DNA of 7,080 nt, taken from NCBI GenBank assembly GCA_024998705.1, contig JACOEF010000285.1:1-7080 (forward strand). Direction: 5' to 3'. Below are positions 1-4,963 of the stretch, piece by piece. The stretch comes from Nitrospira sp. (GTDB taxonomy: Bacteria; Nitrospirota; Nitrospiria; Nitrospirales; Nitrospiraceae). Made by a program: the position numbers and the translations under genes. The notes under the pieces are model-generated. The model did not search any database and was not told where the DNA came from. It saw nothing but the letters and a program-made list of their open reading frames with translations. How positions within the stretch are numbered: position 1 is the stretch's first letter; every line of letters begins with the position of its first letter.

Positions 1-1551
1 ATCCGTCACCGACAACGCGTGTTGGTTCTCACAGGCGATGTTGAGAATGCCGAACGACTGGCCGCAGCCTTGGCGGCCGCGGGAGAACGATCGCTGCTCT
101 TGCATAGTGGCCTTTCGGCGCGGGCGCGCGCGATCGTATGGCAATCGGCACAGGAATCGTCAGCCACGATCCTGATCGGCACCCGCATGGCGGCGTTTGC
201 GCCTTTGGAGCGATTGGGGGTGGTGTGGGTGGAAGGAGAGGATGATGCTTCCCTGAAGGAGGAACAAGCGCCTCGGTACCATGCTCGGGAGGTGGCACGG
301 CAGCGCGCGGTCTGTGATCGAGCTCTGTTGGTACTGGCTTCGAGCCATCCGTCGCTTGAGAGTTGGGCCGCGGTTCGACAGGGGGAGATGACGGCCTGTG
401 TCTACCGCAGTCCGGTGAGTGCTCCGAGGGTACAGGTCATCGATCTGAGAGCGTACTCCAGGGAGACGCCCGCGGGAACTCTATTGTCGCCACCGTTTTA
501 TGAGGGTGTGCAGGACGCCATGCGGCAGCAGGCCCTGGCGATTCTGTATCTCAACCGCAAAGGGTTCGCGAGCGTCTTGCATTGCGGGGATTGTGGCGCG
601 ATGCCGCAGTGTGACGCCTGTAGCGTCGCGCTGACATTTTTCCGGCGCAGCAATCATGTACGGTGCCATTACTGCGGGCGAACGAAGCCTGTGCCGGATC
701 ATTGCGCGAAATGCCACTCGCTCAAGCTGGAGCCGGTGGGGTCCGGCACGGAACGTATCGAGGAGGCTGTGCGTCGGAAGTTTCCTCAGGCCCGCGTGAG
801 TCGCGTAGATGGCGAAACGATTCGCCGGCCGGCTGACGCACGGGCGTTTCGTCGGCTGGTTGCCGCCGGCGAATTAGACATCGTGATCGGTACGCAGATG
901 TTATTCCGGTTTGGCCTTCAGGGACGGGCCGCGTTTGTCGGGGTGCCTGATGCGGATGCCGGTCTGCATGTGCCGGATTTTCGCTCCGGGGAGCGCATGT
1001 ACCATAGCCTTGTGGATGCCGTGGAATTAGCCCGACCGGCTCATGCCGGAGGTGTGGTGATGATCCAGACCCGCTTAACGGATCACCATGCCATTGTGGC
1101 GGTTGCCACTGGCGACGATTCGGTGTTTCTTCAGCAGGAGCAGGCGTTTCGGCAGATGCTGCAGTATCCGCCGCTGACATCACTGGTGAGATTGGATGTG
1201 TCCGGGACGCTGGAATCGGTGGTGGCTCAGGCCGCCGGTCGTTGGGCGGCGTTACTGCGAACGGAGGTCGCGCGTGCAGGAAGGCGGGAGACGAACGTCG
1301 GCAATGGGGTGTCTTCGCCGCAGTGCTCCGCCGGTTCGGACGAAGAGGCGAACGCCATCATAATCTTGGGGCCGTCTCCGGCACCGCATGCCATGGCGCG
1401 AGGCCGTTACTGTTGGCAGATTCTCATCAAGTCCCTCGCTCTTGCGACAGGCAGAGAAATAGTCGTGCGGACGCGTGAGGCGCTTGAACGGGACTCGCGA
1501 CGAGGAGGGCTCCGCTTTGATATCGACGTCGATCCGATCGCCATGGCGTGA
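1..1551 (+). CDS. priA: PriA-like primosomal protein N', helicase motifs degenerate (5' end outside window)
   Basis: The frame is open from the left edge to a TGA at 1549-1551; a GTG at 19 is internal, so the true start lies upstream. PriA normally recognises abandoned replication forks, unwinds DNA with a superfamily-2 helicase and reloads the replisome. Numbering from the codon at 19, the zinc-binding insertion is complete, with Cys pairs at 189/192, 198/201, 216/219 and 229/232. The NRKG motif (179-182), GSGTER (241-246), GTQM (291-294), DADAGL (311-316) and the C-terminal GPSPAP...GRY and DIDVDP segments are also classical PriA. The ATPase motifs are not: Walker B DEEH reads EGED (72-75), motif III GSATPS reads ASSHPS (107-112), KGHDF after GTQM reads RFGLQ (297-301), and motif VI QVAGRAGR reads DAVELARP (333-340). 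No frameshift or stop interrupts the frame. Actinobacterial PriA is a known precedent for helicase loss. Family membership is firm; absence of helicase activity is inferred, since Walker A lies outside the window. Confidence 0.93.
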   Translation: MRHRQRVLVLTGDVENAERLAAALAAAGERSLLLHSGLSARARAIVWQSAQESSATILIGTRMAAFAPLERLGVVWVEGEDDASLKEEQAPRYHAREVARQRAVCDRALLVLASSHPSLESWAAVRQGEMTACVYRSPVSAPRVQVIDLRAYSRETPAGTLLSPPFYEGVQDAMRQQALAILYLNRKGFASVLHCGDCGAMPQCDACSVALTFFRRSNHVRCHYCGRTKPVPDHCAKCHSLKLEPVGSGTERIEEAVRRKFPQARVSRVDGETIRRPADARAFRRLVAAGELDIVIGTQMLFRFGLQGRAAFVGVPDADAGLHVPDFRSGERMYHSLVDAVELARPAHAGGVVMIQTRLTDHHAIVAVATGDDSVFLQQEQAFRQMLQYPPLTSLVRLDVSGTLESVVAQAAGRWAALLRTEVARAGRRETNVGNGVSSPQCSAGSDEEANAIIILGPSPAPHAMARGRYCWQILIKSLALATGREIVVRTREALERDSRRGGLRFDIDVDPIAMA

Positions 1552-1586
1552 CGCGGGTTTCAACGCCGCGCCCCCCGTGTTTTTTT
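1551..1586 (+). terminator. Possible intrinsic terminator of priA
   Basis: Seven bases from 1551 (ACGCGGG) can pair with 1574-1580 (CCCGTGT, one G-U pair). The hairpin runs directly into a seven-T tract at 1580-1586. It begins at the last base of the priA stop codon and lies inside the 3' coding end of the opposing gene, where the T tract encodes two lysines. The 16-base loop is large for a terminator, so the call is tentative. Confidence 0.35.
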
Positions 1587-2000
1587 GCTCCGTGCCAATG
1601 CTGGTTCTCTTCCTGGGGGAGGCGCCGGTGGGGCCTGTTGTTCTCGCAGACGCTTGAACAGTCCAAACGCGAAGGTGATCCAGAACACCGAGGTGAAGAG
1701 CCCGAAGAGCACTGCGTTCAGAATCGTTTCCATCTGTTCCTCGCTCGGCTGACTCCCTCCTGTCCGCATCCGAATCATGGTCACAATCGGCCAAGCCATG
1801 CTTTCGACGCCGAGCCCCAGGGTGGTCCAGGCCCAGATCGCCGTGATGCTCTGTCCCTGCCACCAGAGAAAGGCTGTCGCCACAGCAGCCGCGAGTAGCG
1901 CCCAGGTGGGCGTCACCTGGTCCCACATGACGACGATTCCGATTGCGACGACAATGCCGCCCAGTACCGCGTGTAGGTGCGGCGTCCACCATGTTTTCAT
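1560..2000 (-). CDS. Hypothetical four-helix membrane protein, 146 aa
   Basis: I do not recognise a family. From the ATG at 2000 the product has four hydrophobic stretches, at about residues 8-26, 31-47, 51-76 and 91-115. A Pro-rich, strongly basic tail follows (116-146, ending KKTRGARR). A short acidic, polar link (SQPSEEQ) separates helices 3 and 4. By the positive-inside rule the basic tail is probably cytoplasmic. The frame extends to a TTG at 2072, but those 24 extra residues are polar, Ser/Thr-rich and lack a ribosome-binding site; ATG-Lys-Thr-Trp-Trp at 2000 is the more natural start, although its own Shine-Dalgarno is also weak (GTGGTGG). It lies 123 bases downstream of the response regulator on the same strand, so co-transcription is possible but unproven. 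Its stop is 8 bases from the stop of the convergent priA. The hydrophobic pattern and codon use support a real gene; no function can be given. Confidence 0.75.
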   Translation of the reverse strand: MKTWWTPHLHAVLGGIVVAIGIVVMWDQVTPTWALLAAAVATAFLWWQGQSITAIWAWTTLGLGVESMAWPIVTMIRMRTGGSQPSEEQMETILNAVLFGLFTSVFWITFAFGLFKRLREQQAPPAPPPGREPALARSKKTRGARR

Positions 2001-2123
2001 GACCACCACTTTCTTTGATGAAGCGGAAACGGAAGCGGGCGTTAGTGTGCGGATCGATGTGCCGGAAGTCAATGTGACAGTGGCGAGGTCGGCTAATGTG
2101 GAAGCTGAAGAGGCGGGTGTGGG

Positions 2124-2495
2124 TCAGTTTGTGATTTCGGCTTGAACGGCATCCAGGAGTTGTTGCATTTCGAAGGGTTTCTGGAGCGTGCGGCGCGCGC
2201 CCAGCATGCGGGCCACATCGAGGAAGTTTAAGATGCCGATCATGTCGCTCCCGCCGGTGATGGCCATAATCTTGGCCTCGGGAAATTCACGACGGAGCGT
2301 CAAGATACTCTCAAGGCCATCTTGGTCGGGCATCAGAATATCCATGATGACGAGATCAGCCGGCGATTCGCGATAGTGGGACAGCCCTGCTTTGCCGTCG
2401 GCCGCTTCGCGGACATGAAAGCCTGCCTGTTCGAGCGTGCTGCGAATAAGGCGTCGAATCGCTTCTTCATCGTCCACGATCAAAACCGAAGGCAT
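2124..2495 (-). CDS. Single-domain response regulator (CheY-like receiver), 123 aa
   Basis: A stand-alone receiver domain with no DNA-binding or enzymatic output. It would act by protein contact or as a phosphate shuttle in the cytoplasm. All residues of a working receiver are visible: the acidic pair D8/D9 (VLIVDDEE), phospho-acceptor D52 (VIMDILMP), the switch Thr T80 (MAITGG), and K106-P107 (LQKPF). The domain fills the whole protein, which is the normal length for the family. The ATG at 2495 was chosen over a start 20 codons upstream because a GAGGA Shine-Dalgarno (2501-2505) lies five bases before it and the protein then begins directly with beta-strand 1. It follows the PAS histidine-kinase-like gene on the same strand after 112 bases that hold a nested hairpin, so the two are probably one two-component unit. 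Family is certain; partner and output are inferred or unknown. Confidence 0.93.
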   Translation of the reverse strand: MPSVLIVDDEEAIRRLIRSTLEQAGFHVREAADGKAGLSHYRESPADLVIMDILMPDQDGLESILTLRREFPEAKIMAITGGSDMIGILNFLDVARMLGARRTLQKPFEMQQLLDAVQAEITN

Positions 2496-2523
2496 AACAT
2501 TCCTCACAGGAGTTTGGGCGTTC

Positions 2524-2579
2524 AAGCGTCCAGGGGATTTGGTGGCGGTACCCAAAGGAAGGCCCCTGAGGGGACGCTT
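2524..2579 (-). repeat. Nested inverted repeat between kinase and regulator genes
   Basis: Outer arms AAGCGTCC (2524-2531) and GGACGCTT (2572-2579) are perfectly complementary. Inside them AGGGG (2532-2536) pairs with CCCCT (2563-2567), and inside that TTTGG (2538-2542) pairs with CCAAA (2552-2556). This gives 18 potential base pairs in 56 bases, with two asymmetric internal loops and a 9-base apical loop. It sits in the kinase-regulator gap and ends about 18 bases before the regulator's Shine-Dalgarno. There is no T tract, so it is not a standard terminator. It could be an mRNA processing or stabilising hairpin, or translational control; that role is inference. Confidence 0.55.
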
Positions 2580-2607
2580 CGACGCTCTCTTGAGTCACTC
2601 GGTGAAT

Positions 2608-4206
2608 TTACCGCTCTTTGTCAGGCTCAGCAAGAAATTCCTTCGGTTGCGAAAGGGGTGATGTATTTCCCCGCGTCGGTTCAGTGCCCCAGGCCGAATG
2701 CGACTGGGGCATGACGGGCAGATAGACTTCGGTTGTGGTGCCCTGACCGGCGGTGCTGGTGGCGCGAAGTGTTCCTCCATGCTCGCTGACGATGCGCTGT
2801 ATCTCTGCGAGCCCTGCTCGTGCCTGATCCCCCGCAGTGAGGCGCATAGAAAGCGGGGTTGAGGTCTGAGGTCGACTGTCAGGGGGGCTGCCGTCGCCGG
2901 TATCTGAGACCGTGAGGCGCACATATTGGCCTGAGGGGAGCGGGAGCTCGTGACCGGTCATCGAGGAGTCGAGGCGTATTGTCTCGAGGCGCACTTCCAA
3001 GACCCCGCCGTTGAGAGTCATGGCGTGTTGTGCACGACTCAAGAGATCCAGGCAAAGTTGATGGATCTGGGTTGGGTCGGCAGAGACGAGGTTGGTGGCG
3101 CCAGAGACCCATTCGCGGAGGCTGATATTGTCCGGCAACTGTCCTCTGATGATTCGCAGCGTTTCTTTGAGGAGGATATCCAGGGAGAGTGGCTGTTTTG
3201 CGCCATCCGCCTGGCGGCCAAACATGAGCATTTGTGTGACCAGGTCACGAGCCCGTTTCGACGCGAGGATGACCTGCTGAATATGCCCATGGACGCGACT
3301 GTCCGGCGCGAGTGACGGGAGGGCCAAGTCCGAGAACCCCATGATGGCGGTCAGGCAATTGTTGAACTCATGGGCCATGCCACCGGCCAACGTCGCCGCA
3401 GTAGCCAGCTTCTTGCCCCGATGTAGCTGCTCGACGATTTGGTTTTGTGCGGTGATATCGGTGACGAGTACCTGAATGGCCGGCTGTCCGTCGAATACCA
3501 CTGGGGCGGCGATCAATTCGACATCGATGACCTGTCCATCGGATCGTAGAAACTGTCGGTTGTTGGGGCGTCCGGTAGCCACGTTCGCCAGGGGGAGATT
3601 TTGGAGGAACTCTTTCGGGAAGAATTCCGACAGTGGGTGGCCTTCGATCGCCTGGGCGGTTGCGAGTCCGAAGAGTCTGGTGCCGGCTTCATTGATGAAC
3701 AGGAGTGTGTCGTCGGCATGAACGAAGATCGCATGGGGCGACTGAAGCGCCAGCGTTCGGTACCGCTCCTCCGCGCTGTGCAGGGCGTCCAGTGCCAGTT
3801 GTCTCGGGGTGATGTCACGGACGATGCCCACATATCCCCCGGAGGGTTCTCCGGCGGTGCGTAATGGAAAGGCCTCCGCCATGACCCAGCGCATCGAGCC
3901 GTCCGGGCGACGGAAGCGAAATTCACGTGAAAAGCTGCGGTCAGAGTGCGTGGCGCCGGACCATTCGGCGCAGATGAGGTCGCGGTCTTCAGGGGCCAGT
4001 GCGTGGCGCCAACAGTCGCCCGGTGTCGGTGCAATGGGGAGGCCGGCGATGCGGCGCAGCCGGTCGTTCAAGTAGAGCGTCCGTCCGTCAGGGTCCGAGA
4101 GAAAGATGCCGATGGACGCTTGACCGGACAGGGTGCGGACAAAGGCCTCAACGGTGCTGACATCTCCCGACGGCGGGAGAGTTGTTGTTACGTCTCGCGC
4201 AGTCAC
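2608..4206 (-). CDS. PAS-PAS histidine-kinase-like sensor with degenerate ATP-binding domain
   Basis: A soluble sensor of 532 aa when read from the GTG at 4206. Domains: PAS1 about 25-135 (with ...PDGSMRWV... and a GIVRDIT exit), PAS2 about 145-255 (exit VLVTDIT), a HisKA dimerisation domain with H-box AGGMAHEFNN and phospho-acceptor H279, then a HATPase-type domain about 375-497. No membrane segment or signal peptide is visible. G1 (SDTGDG, D435) is intact. The N-box, usually E-x-x-x-x-N-L-x-x-N-A-x-D-A, has H382, D387 and R391 in place of its Glu and two Asn. The F-box is replaced by TSTPLSMR (448-455), and the G2 GTGLGL motif by DQARAGL (460-466). ATP binding and autophosphorylation are therefore doubtful. 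The last strand (GTTTEVYLP) is normal, and a 35-residue polar tail follows. An ATG five codons upstream (4221) is the alternative start. The single-domain regulator lies just downstream and is the likely partner. The family is clear; loss of kinase activity is inferred. Confidence 0.92.
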   Translation of the reverse strand: MTARDVTTTLPPSGDVSTVEAFVRTLSGQASIGIFLSDPDGRTLYLNDRLRRIAGLPIAPTPGDCWRHALAPEDRDLICAEWSGATHSDRSFSREFRFRRPDGSMRWVMAEAFPLRTAGEPSGGYVGIVRDITPRQLALDALHSAEERYRTLALQSPHAIFVHADDTLLFINEAGTRLFGLATAQAIEGHPLSEFFPKEFLQNLPLANVATGRPNNRQFLRSDGQVIDVELIAAPVVFDGQPAIQVLVTDITAQNQIVEQLHRGKKLATAATLAGGMAHEFNNCLTAIMGFSDLALPSLAPDSRVHGHIQQVILASKRARDLVTQMLMFGRQADGAKQPLSLDILLKETLRIIRGQLPDNISLREWVSGATNLVSADPTQIHQLCLDLLSRAQHAMTLNGGVLEVRLETIRLDSSMTGHELPLPSGQYVRLTVSDTGDGSPPDSRPQTSTPLSMRLTAGDQARAGLAEIQRIVSEHGGTLRATSTAGQGTTTEVYLPVMPQSHSAWGTEPTRGNTSPLSQPKEFLAEPDKER

Positions 4207-4212
4207 AGGGTT

Positions 4213-4218
4213 CTCCTT
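4213..4218 (-). promoter_or_regulatory. Shine-Dalgarno AAGGAG that decides the kinase start
   Basis: On the minus strand AAGGAG is followed by six bases and then GTG (4204-4206), the ideal spacing. The same AAGGAG would be codons 2-3 of a protein started at the ATG at 4221, whose own upstream sequence (CGAAGTGG) is a poor ribosome-binding site. I therefore favour the GTG. Confidence 0.6.
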
Positions 4219-4371
4219 CATCCACTTCGAGCCAGCTGCATTCGCACTGGACGGTCCTTCCTAATGCGCGGGTGCGATCAGTTTGGGCGACTGCTCCGAG
4301 GCGGAACGTCCTGATGGCATTGAGTGTTGCATGCACATCTCAGTCCCAGTGAATCGGCCTGCACGCGGCCC

Positions 4372-4380
4372 ATCATAGCA
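4372..4380 (-). promoter_or_regulatory. Possible extended -10 promoter of the kinase-regulator unit
   Basis: Reading the minus strand, TGCTATGAT combines the TGn extension with TATGAT, five of six matches to the sigma-70 -10 box. No good -35 box lies 16-18 bases upstream, which extended -10 promoters can tolerate. The leader to the GTG start would be about 155 bases. The operator-like dyad at 4414-4429 lies about 35 bases upstream of the -10, near the usual -60 region. Confidence 0.35.
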
Positions 4381-4413
4381 CCAAGCCGGAGCAGGCGGTT
4401 AGAGATGATTGAT

Positions 4414-4429
4414 AATTACAAATGTAATT
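4414..4429. promoter_or_regulatory. Perfect 7+7 dyad with TACAnnTGTA core
   Basis: AATTACA (4414-4420), AA, TGTAATT (4423-4429) form a perfect inverted repeat in an AT-rich patch. The inner TACA-AA-TGTA matches the core bound by winged-helix repressors of the BlaI/MecI/CopY group. No such regulator gene is in the window, so the match may be coincidental. It lies upstream of the putative kinase promoter and could be its operator. Confidence 0.4.
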
Positions 4430-4430
4430 G

Positions 4431-4450
4431 GGCCCTAGTGGAATAGGGCC
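4431..4450. repeat. Perfect 7-bp hairpin GGCCCTA / TAGGGCC
   Basis: Arms at 4431-4437 and 4444-4450 enclose a 6-base loop (GTGGAA). The hairpin touches the AT-rich dyad at 4414-4429 with one base between them. On the minus strand it is followed by an AT-rich but not U-rich run, so it is a poor intrinsic terminator. It could end read-through from tRNA-Leu or isolate the kinase promoter; function unproven. Confidence 0.45.
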
Positions 4451-4611
4451 GTTTATCGGTATCCACGTCGTCTGGTACGGCCATTGATCCGGACCGGTGC
4501 GTGCGCCAGGGGCGACGTCGGGAATGCATTTGCATGAAGCATCGAGGGGCCGGAGGCACGATGGATCGGAAGCACGCAGGAGTCGAGTGGCACGTGCTGC
4601 CTGTGGGGTGC

Positions 4612-4634
4612 GCCGCTGATGTGTCGTCAGCGGC
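4612..4634 (-). terminator. Hairpin 19 bases downstream of tRNA-Leu, no T tract
   Basis: GCCGCTGA (4612-4619) and TCAGCGGC (4627-4634) are perfectly complementary around a 7-base loop. In the direction of tRNA transcription the stem starts 19 bases after the CCA end. It is followed by GCACCCC rather than a U tract, so it would be an atypical terminator or a 3'-trailer stabilising or processing signal. Confidence 0.4.
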
Positions 4635-4653
4635 ATCGAACGAAAGCTGAGGT

Positions 4654-4737
4654 TGGTGCCGAAGGCGGGACTTGAACCCGCACGGCTTGCGCCACACGCC
4701 CCTCAAACGTGCGTGTCTGCCATTCCACCACTTCGGC
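4654..4737 (-). tRNA. tRNA-Leu, anticodon GAG
   Basis: A complete 84-base class II tRNA including an encoded CCA (4654-4656). Acceptor arms GCCGAAG (4731-4737) and CTTCGGC (4658-4664) pair perfectly, with discriminator A at 4657. The D-arm reads GTGGAATGGCAGAC. The anticodon stem CACGT/GCGTG (one G-U pair) carries the loop TTGAGGG, with anticodon GAG at 4702-4704, reading CUC and CUU. A long variable arm (GGC-GCAA-GCC) and T-arm GCGGG-TTCAAGT-CCCGC are typical of tRNA-Leu. It is transcribed alone here, from a consensus promoter about 107 bases upstream; no other tRNA is adjacent and no phage-like duplicate of its 3' end is visible in the window. Confidence 0.96.
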
Positions 4738-4837
4738 AACCGAGAGTCTCTCCGACAGAACATGAAGCGAGGTGCGCACACAAGCTCGATGGTGGTGTAA
4801 CACACATTCTCGCTACGCAGGCGCCAGGCCTCAGAGG
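4738..4837 (-). other. About 100-base 5' leader of the tRNA-Leu precursor
   Basis: Between the predicted transcription start (near 4837) and the mature tRNA 5' end there are about 100 bases with no gene. They contain a 6-bp inverted repeat (AGCGAG 4766-4771, CTCGCT 4809-4814) and an 8-base palindrome GTGCGCAC. RNase P would remove this leader. It is long for a single tRNA; I see no convincing second promoter closer in. Confidence 0.4.
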
Positions 4838-4843
4838 AAGCGC

Positions 4844-4873
4844 ATTATAGAAGTGGTCCAAAATGCTTGTCAA
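4844..4873 (-). promoter_or_regulatory. Consensus sigma-70 promoter of tRNA-Leu
   Basis: On the minus strand TTGACA (4868-4873) and TATAAT (4844-4849) are both perfect matches, 18 bases apart. The bases after the -10 (GCGC) form a GC-rich discriminator as in stringently controlled stable-RNA promoters. No other feature downstream on this strand before the tRNA could be the target. Confidence 0.8.
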
Positions 4874-4895
4874 TCAACTAGTTGTCCAGTAGAAT
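4867..4895 (+). promoter_or_regulatory. Sigma-70 promoter of the HAD-queE-pepA direction
   Basis: TTGTCA (4867-4872) and TAGAAT (4890-4895) each match five of six consensus bases with an optimal 17-base spacer. Initiation near 4902 would leave about a 62-base leader to the HAD gene. The -35 box overlaps that of the divergent tRNA promoter by five bases. The spacer contains a perfect 10-base palindrome, CAACTAGTTG (4875-4884). Confidence 0.65.
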
Positions 4896-4963
4896 TCACG
4901 CGTGCTGGGCGGACACGTCGGAGATCCTTCCTCATCACAGCGAGCAATGGGTCGATAATTGAG

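Larger units (their letters stand above)
4222..4653. other. Non-coding region between kinase and tRNA-Leu
   Basis: No convincing coding frame on either strand; the open frames here have no ribosome-binding site or recognisable protein character. It holds a possible extended -10 promoter, an AT-rich operator-like dyad beside a GC hairpin, and a hairpin just downstream of the tRNA (each listed separately). The stretch 4402-4430 is strikingly AT-rich against the GC-rich surroundings. Smaller palindromes are present: TGCATGCA (4328-4335), ATGCA-TT-TGCAT (4524-4535) and GCACGTGC (4590-4597); they may be chance. Confidence 0.6.

Noticed and set aside
1252..1992. Long minus-strand open frame (about 246 codons) across the priA 3' end and membrane gene
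   Set aside because: It lies antisense to the conserved C-terminal PriA sequence and out of frame with the membrane protein. Its product is Arg/His/Gly-rich without domain character, as expected for shadow frames in GC-rich DNA.
1777..2145. Plus-strand frame opposite the membrane gene, with a Val/Glu-rich ending
   Set aside because: No ribosome-binding site, and it mirrors the hydrophobic minus-strand gene; judged a shadow.
4262..4340. Short possible upstream peptide (about 25 codons, MCMQHSMPSG...) in the kinase leader
   Set aside because: No Shine-Dalgarno and no conserved feature; cannot be told from chance.
4654..4737. tRNA-Leu as an integration site for a mobile element
   Set aside because: No integrase gene and no repeat of the tRNA 3' end could be seen elsewhere in the window.
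4416..4805. Minus-strand frame running through tRNA-Leu
   Set aside because: It is read straight through a well-folded tRNA and has no domain content.
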